Positions 51,095 through 63,341 of a stretch of 64,000 bases of DNA are shown here, piece after piece. Numbering within the stretch: the stretch's first letter is position 1; each line of letters begins with the position of its first letter. Made by a program: the position numbers and the translations under genes. This stretch comes from Sipunculus nudus (taxonomy: Eukaryota > Annelida > Sipuncula > Golfingiida > Sipunculidae). The DNA lies in contig CM049313.1 of assembly GCA_026874595.1 (NCBI GenBank), positions 22,681,008 through 22,745,007 on the forward strand, read 5' to 3'. A model generated the notes under the pieces. That model saw only the letters and a program-made list of their open reading frames with translations, had not been told where the DNA came from and made no database searches.

Positions 51095-51421
51095 GAAGAG
51101 ATAGAGCATTTGCTTCTTTGTAGCATTCTGCTTTGCCCATGTAGGTCTTTAAACCAGCCATTGGTCTTTGGCACGTCCATGAAGAGAATACCAAAGGCTT
51201 TTTGGGTTATGTAGATCTATACCCAGCTGGTGACGAAACCAGATGCTGCCTATGTAGCGGCTATTATAAGTACACACAAACACACATATATATTTATATG
51301 TGTGTGCTTTTGTGTGTCTGTGAGTAAAATAATTAATCAATTAAAAAAGGGTTTTCTTTCAATGTAGAGACAATGCAAGAGCAAGGAAAATGTAGTATTT
51401 ATGTGAATGGAAAATGTGATA
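51095..51421. other. Short unique spacer
   Basis: No gene seen; a short (CA)n/TG-rich inverted stretch lies at about 51275-51318. Confidence 0.4.
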
Positions 51422-51423
51422 TA

Positions 51424-52554
51424 CAGTCGAACCTTTATAATGAGGGCATCGTTGGGACTGGACCAAAGTGCCAACTTGATAGAGGTGCCCACTATATAGC
51501 GGTATTGGCCAGCTCATAGAGTGCTTCCCTCTAGTATGATATATTGCTATTATTACTCAAGTTTTGAGATTACTAAATTAAATTATTGCAAGTTTCATCT
51601 CTCTTTATTTAAAGAAGTTTTTCTGTGATAATTTTTTTTTAATTATCAAGACATTTTTTAGAAAATATGTATTTAATTACATAAAAGTATGGACAACAAA
51701 TAAGCACAAATATTCACAAAATGGCAACGCAGCATGTGATATTTAGCAAAGACAGTACTTCACTAATTTAAATACTATTATCATTAGAAAACATTTGAGA
51801 TCAACTGTTTGAGCTAATGTCATATCTTTTCTCTTCGACTTTGGGGTTGACATGTTCACAAGTGAACAGTTACTGTAATTATGATACAGAATGGCATGTA
51901 TGAATGTACAATTATGTACAGTATGAATCGTTATGTAACAACTGTTAAATAAACAGGGCCCTGGTCTAGTGGGAATGTACCTGTGTTTGGCCAGAGGGGC
52001 ATTTAGCTGTGTCACCTCATCACAGAGTAGTAACCGGGTGAATGAGCAGGGCTTCCTTCCACTCATGGTAGCCAAACAAACAAACATTAATTAATTAGCA
52101 CAGGGGCATCTAGTCTGGGGTGATCTCTGACTTGAGCCGGTGCAGGCATATAAATCTAATTAGAATGCATGCATCCTAAGCTTAGTCTTGAGTCAAGTAG
52201 ATCATAATCACTATTATGCAAAGTTCACTTGTACACCTCTTAATTTGGTTCATTTGTTTTGATTGTTATTATAAAAAATTATGAATATTGTTATTAATTA
52301 AAATTAATATTATCTTGAAAACTATTAAAGCGCTATAAAGAAGGCTTACAAAGTTGCTATAAGGAGACAGTTCAACCTTGAAAATCCGTGAAGTGCCCAT
52401 ATTAGCTTTGGAAAACTGCCCACTTTACAGAATATAGAGGTGTCCACATTAGCTAAACATAATAAAGAGAAGAAAAGAAAACGAAACTCCCCAAAAGTGC
52501 CCACTTTATTGAGGTGCCACTTTATAGAGGTGCCCACTAGGAGAGGTTCCACTG
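51424..52554 (-). mobile_element. pogo/Tigger-type DNA transposon, internally deleted (1.13 kb)
   Basis: Left end CAGTCGAACCTTTATAATGA and inverted right end CAGTGGAACCTCTCCTAGTG form imperfect terminal inverted repeats, both flanked by TA (51422-51423 and 52555-52556), the Tc1/mariner/pogo target. Subterminal GTGCCCACTT and GAGGTGCCCAC pieces occur on both sides. Inside, on the minus strand, an ATG at 51853 begins a peptide MSTPKSKRKDMTLAQTVDL, which fits the N-terminus of pogo/Tigger (CENPB-like HTH) transposases. The frame stops after about 36 codons. Confidence 0.8.
51743..51853 (-). pseudogene. Truncated pogo/Tigger transposase N-terminus
   Basis: About 36 codons from ATG 51853. The first 20 or so, with KRK and TLAQTVDL, resemble the start of the CENPB-type helix-turn-helix of pogo transposases. 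The rest is divergent, and the catalytic DDE domain is absent from the element. Confidence 0.6.
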
Positions 52555-52556
52555 TA

Positions 52557-54285
52557 TTTATGTTTCAAATAGAAAAAAATATACAATATCTCCTGTTATT
52601 ATAAGTAGCTATCAAATACAGGACAATCTGTTTGTTGACAGAAATTAAATAATACAAGTCCACCTGAATCCTTGACAATTCTTCTATTCTTGATTGCAAG
52701 AAATAAGAAAAAGCAATAACAGGGGAATTTGAAGATAAATGTACAATGAAAATTGAAGAGTTGAACGTCCACAATGCCGAAATGCAAGCGAAGCCGCGTT
52801 CATGTCAAGACCTGACCTCTGGGTAACGGAGACGTGACCTCTCATTCCCGGAAGGCAGGTGGCCTGATGACTATCCTGAAGTTCTAGGAGGGCTTACATT
52901 AGGGCCGTCTTAAAGAAGCAAGACGGATGGTGTTACGGAACCTAATAACAACAGATTCTGTAACACTCGGCAGCGTGAAATGTCTAGGTGAATGAACAAA
53001 GAAGTCAGTGGTGTTTTTTGTTAACAAATAATTATAATTCATTCTTAAAACAATCCTAACATTACAATACACTAAATCAATACAATTACACAGTGTAACA
53101 ATATAAATGTACAGTACCAGAGTGTCCGGATCCTATACTTTGATTCTGGATACCACCACTGTCACAGCTCAACAAGAGTAGTTTAAAACTAATATGTCAC
53201 GCAAGTACTAATAATCCAAAGGCAAACTGGAGACAGTCCGTATTAAATCTGTATTAAGTCCGTTAAACATCTGAAACCACTTCAATTATCGGTAAGGTCC
53301 CAAAACTGACTTACACTCTTCAGTGTCTGCTGGAATTTTTTTCTCTTTTTCTCTCCTCTAAACACATCCCCTATTTTTAGCTTCTCATCATAAAATTCTA
53401 GAAATGGAAAATTCCAAAGAACGATACACACGCACATGAACAGACCTAAAACATCTAAAACAAAGAACGCTGTGTTTCTACGCCCCAGACCCTACACGCG
53501 GGCACGTACCAGAATGTCAACAGACACATGTTACACTCCTGCGCACAACAAAACAGACACCTGTAACACTGGTCAGCCTGCGTCCGTGACTTATAAACTT
53601 CTAAGGGGTCCTGTCCACCACGGATTAACTGTAATGTCCCCTTCTTGTATCTGTAATGTGAAATATAAAAAAAATGTTAAAAATTGGAATCTTCGCTGAA
53701 AAAAAAGAAAAGCCTGGTTTTTTATGGCGTTTTAAGTGGTAAGTAAACAGATAAAAACTTATGAGGCCTTAGTTCCGTGGTGGATGAGGACTTTATATAT
53801 AATATTTATTTTTGGAGGAGTCCTGTGAAAATTTATTTTCTGGGGTAAATGAGTTTGTGAATGTGACGGTGCATTTTGACACGGGCAATGGATATTTAAG
53901 AGGAAAGGTCGTAATTCCAAGCCATAGTTGAATAGTTTTGAAAAAGAGAAAGAAATCCTAGCTGGAATAGGCATGGGACGGGCTCTTTTTTATACCCGGA
54001 ACACTGGAAGAATGAATGAAGGATAAGGCCATTTTGAGTCCGAATACCTAGGAAATTGCAATTAAAAAATCACAGCGACCTTATTAACCCGTTCCAGCTT
54101 AGAAAACGGTCATTAAATATTGTCGAGAATCCATATTATCCTACCAGTAGGCTGGGATGACCCAGACATCCGCAATTATACGGGTATCCAAACAATGTTT
54201 TGCCAATTTTTATGTAATTATTTAATATATATGTCTATATAGGTCTGTCAAAAACGCAGAGAGCTGGAGAATTCGCGGAGAATTC
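52557..54285. other. Intergenic, no gene seen
   Basis: Unremarkable sequence. Open frames such as 53436-53699 and 53974-53759 (-) have no domain. Confidence 0.45.
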
Positions 54286-54289
54286 ACAA

Positions 54290-55495
54290 GTTGTGCACAA
54301 GTGCACAAGTTGTCTAAGAGCAGTTGTCTATGTGCAGTTGATGTCTAATGGAAGTTTTCTATGTGCAATTGTTGTCTACGGACCTTTGTCTATGTGCATA
54401 AGTTGTCTAAGAGCAATTGTGTATGTGCACTTGTCGTCTAATGACGATTGTCTTTGAACATTTGTTGTCCAGTTTCAGTTATTTACGTGCAAAAGTTGTC
54501 TAAGAGCAGTTGTCTCTGTGGAATTGTTGTCTAAGAGCAGTTGTCTATGTGCAGTTGATGTCTAATGGAAGTTTTCTATGTGCAATTGTTGTCTACGGAC
54601 CTTTGTCTATGTGCATAAGTTGTCTAAGAGCAATTGTGTATGTGCACTTGTCGTCTAATGACGATTGTCTTTGAACAGTTGTTGTCCAGTTTCAGTTATT
54701 TACGTGCAAAAGTTGTCTAAGAGCAGTTGTCTCTGTGGAATTGTTGTCTAAGAGCAGTTGTCTATGTGCACTTGTCGTTTAATGGCGATTGTCTATGCCC
54801 CCAAGTTGTGCACTTGTTGTCCATGGTAGTTGTCAATGTGCACAAGTTGTCTAAGAGCAATTTTCTATGTGTACAAATTGTCTAAGAACAGTTGTCCATG
54901 TGAATTCGATGTCTTATGGTGGTTGTATATGTGAAATTGTCGTCCGATTTAAGTTGTCTACGTGCAAAAGTTGTCTAAAGGCAGTTGTCTATGTGCAGTT
55001 GTTGTCTAATGAAAGTGTTCTATGTGCAATTGTTGTCTACGAGCAGTTGTCTATGTGCAGATGTTGTCTACGAGCAGTTGTCTTTGTGCACTTGTTGTCT
55101 AATGACGGTTGTCTATTCCCAAAAGCTATGCACTTGTTGTCCATGGGAGATGTCTATTTGCACAAGTTGTCGAAAAGCAGTCGTCTATGTGCACTAGTTG
55201 TCTAAGAAATGTTGTCTATGTGCACTTGATGTCTAATGGCAGTTGTCTATGTGCAATTGGTGTCCAATTTAAGTGGCCTACTTGCACAGGTATTCTAAGA
55301 GCAGTTGTCAATGTGCATTTGTTGTCTGAGAGGAGTTGTCTATGTGCACAAGTTGTGTAAGAGAAGTTATCTTTGTGCACAAGTGGTCAAAGATTGTTGT
55401 CTAATGGCGGTTGTCTATGTGCAATTGTTGCCCAATGTTAGTTTTCTATGTGCAGTTGTGGTCTTTGAGCAGTTGTGTATGTGCACTTAGTTCAA
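54290..55495. repeat. 31-bp minisatellite with 217-bp higher-order repeat
   Basis: The basic unit is a variant of TTGTCTATGTGCAGTTG plus TTGTCTAAGAGCAG, 31 bp long. Within 54324-54757 two 217-bp blocks (7 x 31 bp; starts 54324 and 54541) are almost identical, while the rest is degenerate. Because 31 is not divisible by 3, each frame cycles through three translations; the Cys/Leu/Val-rich open frames here are consequences of the array. Confidence 0.9.
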
Positions 55496-55578
55496 TGGGC
55501 CGCCGGCCCAAAACGGGAGTAGCAAAACGCCCTGTAGTAGAACATCAGGTGGTTCAAAGCGCCGCAGTCTGCCGGGAT

Positions 55579-55735
55579 GCTCTGTCAGAGCAGCAGAGTC
55601 CAGACTGCCCCGAAAGGGCTGTTTTCTAGTTACATGAGTTTCAGAGGCTCTGTAACAGAGCAGCTAGGGTGCTCTTTAACAGAGCATCTGTGTAACAGGC
55701 CATTGTGCTCTGTCACTGATGCTCTGTAGCAGAGC
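55579..55735. repeat. Cluster of GCTCTGT palindromes
   Basis: Short hairpins at 55579-55591 (GCTCTG-T-CAGAGC), 55647-55661, 55671-55685 and 55721-55735, all with arms GCTCT/AGAGC, within 160 bp immediately after the 31-bp array. Confidence 0.75.
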
Positions 55736-57129
55736 ATCTGTAACAGTTGCTTAAGAGCATAGTGCTATGGATGAAAAATCAAGTGTGTGTTGAAAAGTGT
55801 GGAAAAGTTGTGTCCAGGAAGCCTATTATAATGTGTACAATAGATAATGGCCCATTATAGCATGTTGTGGGTGGTTAAAATCCTGTGTTTGTTGGAGTAG
55901 GGTGATATAGCTTGATTTTCCTGAATATTGGTGTAAATCCTGACTGAAAGACAGCAGAACCATGTGATGTGAGCATTATTGCAGCTGTGGGGTGGAAAAG
56001 CAGATGGCTGTAAATCACATGATTCCAGTTTTTTCAAATATCAAAGTGGTGTGACACATTTTGCTGAGATGTAAGGCCCTGTGCTTTGCAATGCGAGCTT
56101 GTGGGTACCAGAGGGTTGCTGTGGTACAAAAATCAGGTGTGTGGGTTGAAAATTGTGAAAATGTGAAAGGCCAATTTGCCATGCGTTAAATATGCCGCTC
56201 TTCGACAAAACTCCTGGAATTCCCAAATCTTTGCGGGTCGGAGCAGGTTAAAAAGGCCGGTGTCGGTTCATTTTGCCTGTGATTGTAATAATATTGCGGG
56301 TAAACCCAGACCGCGTGTTGGTATTTGTGTCAATTATCATGAAAAAGCAATAATCTAAATATTAGTTGAATATATAATAATAAGGAAATGAATCTGTTTA
56401 TTGAATAAAATATTTATTTTAAATTATTTTTTGTTATTTTGTTGTGTTTTCGGTTAATAAACCGTACCATTTAAACCTATGCAGTATCAAGATGTGTCAA
56501 CTTGTCAAATAAGAATACCGACATTCCTATATATATATTTAAAAGAAAGAGGGACGGGGGAGTGGGGTTGTCGTGTGCCCTAACTTACAGGCTTACAACG
56601 GTATCCCGACCTCCGGGCATGGTACAATGACGCCAGACATTTTTTTTAAAATAACTTTATTTTAAGCTGTCCATGATCGTCCGTGTCAAATTTTTTTAGG
56701 AAATTGTCAACTGTCATTCGAGCCCAAAAAATGGCCCGTTTCACTACTGGGGTCAAACGAGGCCATCCTTCCCGGGAAATCGAAAGAGCGCGTCCTACGC
56801 CATGCCGGCCAGTATTGGTTTCTTTTGGGGCCAAATAATTAAACCACGCCGGGGATTAGCATATCTCGCCTTGAAATTATATCCCGGGCCAGTCAAACAC
56901 GCAAACATTATTCACACACTGGCGGCAATTTGCCGACATGGCACAAAGATTATATAATAATATTGAATTCAGCCCGCTGAAAGATACGCTTTGCCCGGGC
57001 AAACCGGCTTCCGGTGAAACCAGACATCATTTAAATCAACCTTTTTCAGGCCGACAGTACTTGAAAATGTCGCCCTGATTTAAAAAAAACTGAAAATGGC
57101 GCGCAAAAAGTATAGCTGGAAACATTACC
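55736..57129. other. Intergenic, GC-richer unrecognised sequence
   Basis: 56560-57010 is less AT-rich than its surroundings and may belong to the element carrying the 57.1/59.3-kb direct repeats. No domain recognised in its frames. Confidence 0.35.
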
Positions 57130-57448
57130 CCATTATCCAACAACAATAAATTTAAACAAAACTTTGCTCCGTCACACTCAACACGTATATTAATATATAC
57201 CACAGTTCCCGCCAAGCCCACGTACCAAACCACACAACACAAAAAGGTCCCGCGGCTCCCGCAACGCAAAAAAAAAAAACAAAAAAAAAATAAAAAAACA
57301 ACCGCCCTCCCCCTCAAAACATTAATATACTTACATTTTTACTTATCCCTGCCCCAGAATATTCCAACAAAATTTACGACCCGCCCACGCCCCGACCTCT
57401 AATTTATCAGCCCCCCCCCCCCCCCAAAAAAAAATACCGTCCTCCACT
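57130..57448. repeat. Direct repeat copy A (about 315 bp)
   Basis: Matches 59288-59606 in the same orientation, offset about 2158 bp. Shared landmarks: ATCCAACAACAAT, ACACGTATATTAATATATAC, GCCAAGCCCACGTACCAAAC, CCGCCCACGCCCCGACCTC, and a C-run then A-run before CCTCCACT. Confidence 0.85.
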
Positions 57449-58557
57449 TAATGTAAATTCAATGAAGACCTAATATATCATATGTTGTAAATGTTTGGTA
57501 TAGTACTAATATTATTGTCACCCAGGCTTATTGCTCTAAGTTGCCAGTAGTCCTATATTAATAGAAAATTGCAATTATGTGCCCAACACATGGATTTACT
57601 TCAAGCCACTGATTGATAAATGACTTTGGTTTTCTACTAGACCTAATCACAATATAACAAATTTGTAATATTATATATACGTGTGTTTGTGTGTGAACAT
57701 GATTATTCAAGTTGTCAATACATCCTTTTACTCCTGCAGCTACCCTACACCTGACAATTAGTACACAGACGTACCTCAGGCCCTGCTGAGCCATGTGAAT
57801 TGATTGTTTGCAAATGAACATATGGTAAGTGACTCTATAACAATGAATCCCATTTTTATAAATACATGTATAAAGAACTTTTTTCAGATAACATTTCACA
57901 TGACACTGTTTCTTGCTTAAGTTTTTTATTTTGCAATATTAAATGCACACATTTTGGGAGATAAATGGGAGGAGGATTCTTTAATCTCAGGAACTAACCC
58001 TCCAATATGAATATTATATAAAGTACACCTCCAATGTAGCATCTAAAATAAAAAATTATCATTATGACATATTCAGTCATATAAGCTGTGATTCAATGTA
58101 CACAAAATCCTGCACACAACTCTGTCATATAAAATGTTTTTGGTTTTTTTCATGGAATTTTACATTTTATTTTGTATTTTCAGACCCTGGAGAAAACATT
58201 TCCGTTACAGATTTGTAACCCCGAGTAGGAGGGACCAGGGCAAGTCTATTGTATAAATACAGAAGCAGAAAATAAAGAGAGAGCTATATGCTCGTCACGC
58301 GGGTAGCAGTGAACCCAACTTTGGAGTGGTAAACTACTTGCTAGAGAGGAAACCGAGGTGGATGACGATATAATAAAGCTACACATTTACTCTTTATGTG
58401 AACACTGGAACACACTCAGACAGAACCCTGTCCACATTGTAAGGAATAATCAGTCGTAAAAAACTGTTGCAGACAAATACACGTATCACAAATTACACGA
58501 CCACTTGGTTTTAATAAATATACGTTCTACTTGAAAATGTCTGTTATTATAATAATT

Positions 58558-58560
<3 letters not shown>
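57449..58560. other. Spacer between direct repeats, first part
   Basis: At 58232-58285 there are TATAAATA and AATAAAG close together, which might be an LTR-like fragment, but no LTR ends or retroviral-type coding sequence could be shown. No gene seen. Confidence 0.35.

Positions 58561-58614
<54 letters not shown>
58561..58614. repeat. (AT)n microsatellite
   Basis: Continuous AT run. Confidence 0.9.
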
Positions 58615-58618
<4 letters not shown>

Positions 58619-58623
58619 TGGTT

Positions 58624-58761
58624 ATAGCCCAATGATATGTAATGCAAGCCGTGAGGTTTGCGAGGCTTGTGTCACATGGCAGGCGAGCCGTTAAGGCAAG
58701 CCTGCCATGATTGACACGAGCCAAGCAAATCTCATGGCTTGCTTTACATTTCATTGGGCTA
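58624..58761. repeat. Long inverted repeat, about 61-bp arms, 15-bp loop
   Basis: Left arm 58624-58684 begins TAGCCCAATGATATGTAATG; right arm 58700-58761 ends CATTTCATTGGGCTA. The arms pair at about 85 percent with a 2-base gap. It may be a complete foldback MITE or a structured-RNA template. AT microsatellites lie on either side. Confidence 0.85.
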
Positions 58762-58953
58762 ACTGATTTATCCCACATGCCCCGCCTCCTTGGTCGAAGG
58801 TCACGCGTGTAATTTTTTTGGCTACCCATCAATTCTTTGCCATATTTGGAAAGTCACCATGCAACTACACTTGCATGGTCACTTTTCATGACCCTGTGAT
58901 GCAAGCAGATTTGAACGTAGAGTTAGAACAAAGGAAAATACGCCGCGTGTGGG

Positions 58954-59078
<125 letters not shown>

Positions 59079-59117
59079 AGAGTGAATACGGATGAACCTG
59101 ACAGGTCGATGATCGAT

Positions 59118-59246
59118 GACAACCCATAGGTTGTCACAGCAAACATTTGGCAACCCTTTTTACAACCCTAGAGGGTTGTCAAATTGAAATTTTGACAGCC
59201 TGGGTTGTTGTTTTAGGTACACCCATTTGACAACCCTAAAGTTGTC
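59118..59246. repeat. Three consecutive GACAACC hairpins
   Basis: 59118-59135 (GACAACC-CATA-GGTTGTC), 59162-59179 (ACAACCCT-AG-AGGGTTGT) and 59229-59246 (GACAAC-CCTAAA-GTTGTC), each with perfect arms, plus an extra GACAACCCC at 59252-59260. Confidence 0.8.
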
Positions 59247-59287
59247 GATTTGACAACCCCATGTTTTCAGTGTACCTGTTACTTCCC

Positions 59288-59606
59288 CCAATATCCAACA
59301 ACAATCCATTTAAACGAAAATTTGCTCCTTCACGCTGAACACGTATATTAATATATACCGCCAAGCCCACGTACCAAACCACACAACACAAAAAGGGCCC
59401 TGCGGCTCCCGAAACGCAAAAAAAAACCAAATTCCAATTAAAAAACAAACGCCCTCCCCCTCAAAATAGCCACAAAACATTAATATACTTACATTTTTAC
59501 TTATTCCCGCCCCAGAATATTTCAACAAAATTTACGCCCCGCCCACGCCCCGACCTCTTATTTATCAGCCCCCCCCCCCCAAAAAAAAAATCCCAACCTC
59601 CACTGA
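59288..59606. repeat. Direct repeat copy B (about 315 bp)
   Basis: Second copy of the sequence at 57130-57448, with small indels, including loss of a CACAGTTCC segment next to TATATACC. Confidence 0.85.
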
Positions 59607-61372
59607 TGGAAAAACAAAAATATTTATTGTATATTTTAATATATTTTAAAACGCATAAATATATAATGGCCGAAAAAGAATCCAGCAAACATTTTTTTCA
59701 CGCCCGCGCACACCTGTCCACACGCTGTTTTTTTATTTTAAATTAGAAACAACACACACAATATTTTAGGCAAAATAAATACATGTATATTTATTTCTGT
59801 TTAAAAAATTCCCTCTTCCCTCTGGATTTCCTTTCTCCCTCTTTTATCCCTTTCATTCCCATGGCCGCAACCACGAAGATCTTTCAAATACAACTCGTTT
59901 TATGTCATGTCACATTTTATTGTCCTTCCGCAACTGTCGTACAGCAGGAATCATCAGCTGCCATTCAACGGAATTCCCGCCATGCACTCTTCTGTCCCTG
60001 AGGGGGTTTCGGCCTCCGCTTGGCCAGGAAACTCAACAGCGCGCGCTTCCAGGACCTGTACACAAGTCCGGCTTCTTGCCAGCACCTCAAAAATGCTTGT
60101 GTATGTGTGCGTGCGAACGTGTGTGTTTGTGTGTGTGTTAACATGATGGGATACAAGTCTCCCCTGGGTTGTTCTACCTGGACATATGAAAAAGGGAGAG
60201 ACTGAGAGAGAGAAATGGTTTACACGTATGGCTCTTCAAGTTACCTTTTAGTGTCACGCATGCGTACTCCCAGGATGCCTGTCTGCCAAACAGGATAAAA
60301 TAAAGCTTCCTTTTGCGTCGTGGTAAATATCTACCACAGGTACTTGACATCTTTCTCAACCTGATAGCTCCCTTATCTCGCCTCAAGTGTCACATGATTC
60401 AGCCTTGTACTTACTTAACACTTCTCCGCGTTTCATATGTTTATTTGCTTGGCAACCCTTCTATTCAGTTAGGAAGAGTTTCTTTGAAGCTTACTGTTAA
60501 CAATAAATTATAACAGCGGAGGCGGTAGCATAGGTCCACCACATAGAGCAGGGACGGGTCCAGGATTGTTGGAACGGAGATGTTCATTCAATAATGTAGG
60601 GAGGCTTCCACTATACCCATCCCCTCTAGATCAGCATATATGTATATATGTACGATATATATGTATAAATATATAAAATAACATCCAAAAAATATTATGC
60701 ACACTGTCGTATATCAGTTCCGGGAAATATTCAGAATATGCAAGTGCCGTACAGAGTGACAACCGGTATGTTGTAAGGGAAAAAGTACGTGGTCCCTGCA
60801 GAATAAAGAAAACACGTGGCCCTTAGGGAACAAGAGTCAGTTGCATGGAAGGGAGAAATGTAGTCCCCATACTGAATGGACAGAAAGTTGGACGTGAGAA
60901 GTGTGTTTGTATGTTTGTGTGTGGAGGGGGGGGGGGGCTTGGTACGAGGTCCCAATGCAGAGTTACAAATTACACGAATATGAAAAGGAAAGCATTTGGT
61001 CATACGTCCCACTGCCACTTACTGATTCAAATATCACTGGCCTACATTTCCGATACGAGGAAGCCGGAATACAATCCGCGCTATCATTATAGAAGTTAAG
61101 TAAAACTAATGGTATATTCCTGGTATACTGCAGTCGTTCAAGATTTCCTTCGTTTAAACCGCTTCTTTGTATAGCAAGATTCTCTGGGTTCCACCACCAG
61201 GGCTCGCACAGAGCAAACAATTGTAATGAGACCAATGAGAGCGCATCCAACTCCAAGCATTAAATCCGCGACACCCATGGTCTGATTCTGGGCCCTGTGT
61301 CAGCCCTGCATGTGATCATGTATCCGCTAAACAAAGCATCGGTTTAAACGGAGAATATCTGGAACGACTGCA

Positions 61373-61430
61373 GTATAGCCAAATGGTTAAGGCGTTTGAC
61401 TTCGAAGCAGACGATTCCAGAAGTGATGGA
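61373..61430 (+). pseudogene. tRNA-Arg(TCG)-like relic
   Basis: GTATAGCCAAATGGTTAAGG (A-box-like D arm) is followed by TTTGACTTCGAAGCAGA, in the place of an anticodon arm with TCG. The T arm is not recognisable and there is no GGTTCGA B box, so it is a decayed tRNA or the head of a SINE. Confidence 0.45.
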
Positions 61431-61913
61431 GCTGAAGTCATAATGGATATTCAAATTCTTCGTTACACTTTTTTTACACAGTATGCAAAATAAAAAATGA
61501 TCACGAGCCTTATCAACAAGAACACATACACCGGGTTTACAAGCCTAGCTACCTATGATTGGTCAGGTTCTCCAGAACATGGGACATCTGCCCAGTTTAA
61601 TTGTCTTGTTCATAATCCATGAAATAACACGCTCGAGGGCTCGCTCAAGCAAGGTCAACTGAGTTAGATACCCAGCTCCCAGGAAGATTCGCCGATACCT
61701 CAAAGTTGAAACAGTGAAATCTGGATTGTGTCATATTTCTTAATGTATGAGCGACCACGCGACATGATCGACCGTTTAATTGACATTAAGACTACCAAAT
61801 AATGCCCAATCCGTCCAGTAAGAATGCCTTACTGAGTCGTTTTATTTCAGGACTGTTACCCTGCCGTCAAAATAGTAAAAAAAAGAAAATAAATACCACT
61901 TATATATACAAAT

Positions 61914-61916
<3 letters not shown>

Positions 61917-61967
<51 letters not shown>
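61917..61967. repeat. (AT)n microsatellite
   Basis: Continuous AT run. Confidence 0.9.
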
Positions 61968-61969
<2 letters not shown>

Positions 61970-63032
61970 TCCTGAGCCAAGATCGCACGTTCCTTATTTC
62001 ACGTGTATATTCCCCTAGTAACACCACTCGCTATGTGACGTGTAATGTGGACCTACCTGCCAACTTTTAGCCCCTGCATAATTTCCTCGTCACGTGTATT
62101 TCTCAATAATATGTCAAATCTAGATAAGTGAACCATATTATAATTTATACCTACTGGAATCAAGCATACCGTGGGCTTGGACAGGAAGAAATATTCTTTC
62201 CTTGTGACAACTGCAGTAGAGTTGAGTAAGGACCTCGTATATACTGGTGTGTGTTATATCTGGAGATGTTAGTACTTACGAGGAAGTTTTACAGCATTTG
62301 TTAGCTTATTGCTATCAGAAAGGAGGTTCAGTTTTCTCCCATGTTTGTATTTAGCTTTTTTTTCTTTTATTTTATATTTTAACAAAGATTATGAAAAAAA
62401 GATAGTTGTGCTCGGTAAAATATATAACTCATTATCATGCAAGGATAAACATTGAAAATGCATATGAACCCATGCTCATGCTACCGCTGACGGTTTTACA
62501 TTTATTTTAGTTGTTAAATTGTGGTCTTAATTAATCTGCATAAAATACGGATCTAGAAAGTTTTTTGGCAATAGAAAAGATATGTGCTTTAATGAGTATC
62601 TCTATTTCTAAATTGGAAACTTTTTTATGACAACTTTACATTTCAAAATTTATAAATTCATAATTAAAAAAAATATGTAAGTCAATCGTTAATTGCCTTG
62701 GTGCACGTCCAACTGATATACAGCAACACTGGGTTCGAATCATGTTCTTCGATGTGTTTTTAATTAAAAAATGGCCTACCAACTAACAGTAGGGCTGCCT
62801 CACAATGTTATGTAACAGATGGCGAACAAGCATGTCAAATAATGTAATAAGAGAGATAGCCTTATAGCTTGTAAAACCACGGCTGAATCGTCTTGTAATG
62901 AAACATGAAAACCCATAAAACCCATACAAACTTGTGTCAAACAGGGCTTAAGGTAGAGATATGTATACATACGAGGCATGATAAAGCGTTTAATTTATAT
63001 GCGTATTTCAAGTAACATGTACACTGCATGCA

Positions 63033-63040
63033 TATATAAA
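63033..63040 (+). promoter_or_regulatory. Possible TATA box upstream of class-B leader 63284
   Basis: TATATAAA followed by GCCTGC. It lies 244 bp before the ATG, farther than in the other family members, so it may not be the promoter of this exon. Confidence 0.3.
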
Positions 63041-63283
63041 GCCTGCATTGTATTGGTGCTCGAAAACTCACACCCACTCAAAACAAATCCCGCCACGTGT
63101 TACATACAATTAGACCTCGTTGATTTGTTGGTTCACTGACCACGTGGTACAGAAATGTCAGATAACCGCTGATGATATTAACACTGTTAATTTATGACCA
63201 AGGATAATAAAATATCAGCTCCATAAATTCTCTTTTATTGCATTTGACGGATGGAAAAACGTACAGCCGGGTGTAAATCAAAT

Positions 63284-63341
63284 ATGAAGTGTTCCTTGAT
63301 CCTTGGATTGACAGTTCTGATAGGAGCGGTTCATGCAGATT
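63284..63341 (+). CDS. Class-B leader exon of a third knottin-family gene (rest off window)
   Basis: 58 bp, 19 codons plus one base, donor T|GTAAGT. It encodes MKCSLILGLT followed by a hydrophobic core ending VHAD, a normal signal peptide. Length, phase, donor and the C-x-LILGLT motif match the class-B leader at 40495-40438. The propeptide and mature exons expected on + are not found before the window ends at 64000. Confidence 0.75.

Larger units (their letters stand above)
59607..63032. other. Intergenic, no gene seen
   Basis: Holds a G-run near 60928, a tRNA-like relic at 61373, and (AT)n at about 61917-61967. The frames around 59783-60156 do not match anything I recognise. Confidence 0.45.

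Noticed and set aside
49270-51180. Repeat protein gene with 11-residue units
   Set aside because: Frames on both strands are broken by stops and indels and no start or splice context was found; kept as a minisatellite.
54867-55629. Cys/Leu/Val-rich repeat frames resembling a cysteine-rich protein
   Set aside because: They result from the 31-bp array, in which all three frames are open by chance and the frame cycles every unit.
58190-58400. LTR of a retrotransposon (TATAAATA and AATAAAG in close succession)
   Set aside because: No TG/CA ends, no primer-binding site recognised, no gag or pol sequence nearby.
62690-62760. tRNA or SINE with GGGTTCGAATC
   Set aside because: Only the B-box-like sequence is present; no A box or cloverleaf could be drawn and no body shared with the other SINEs.
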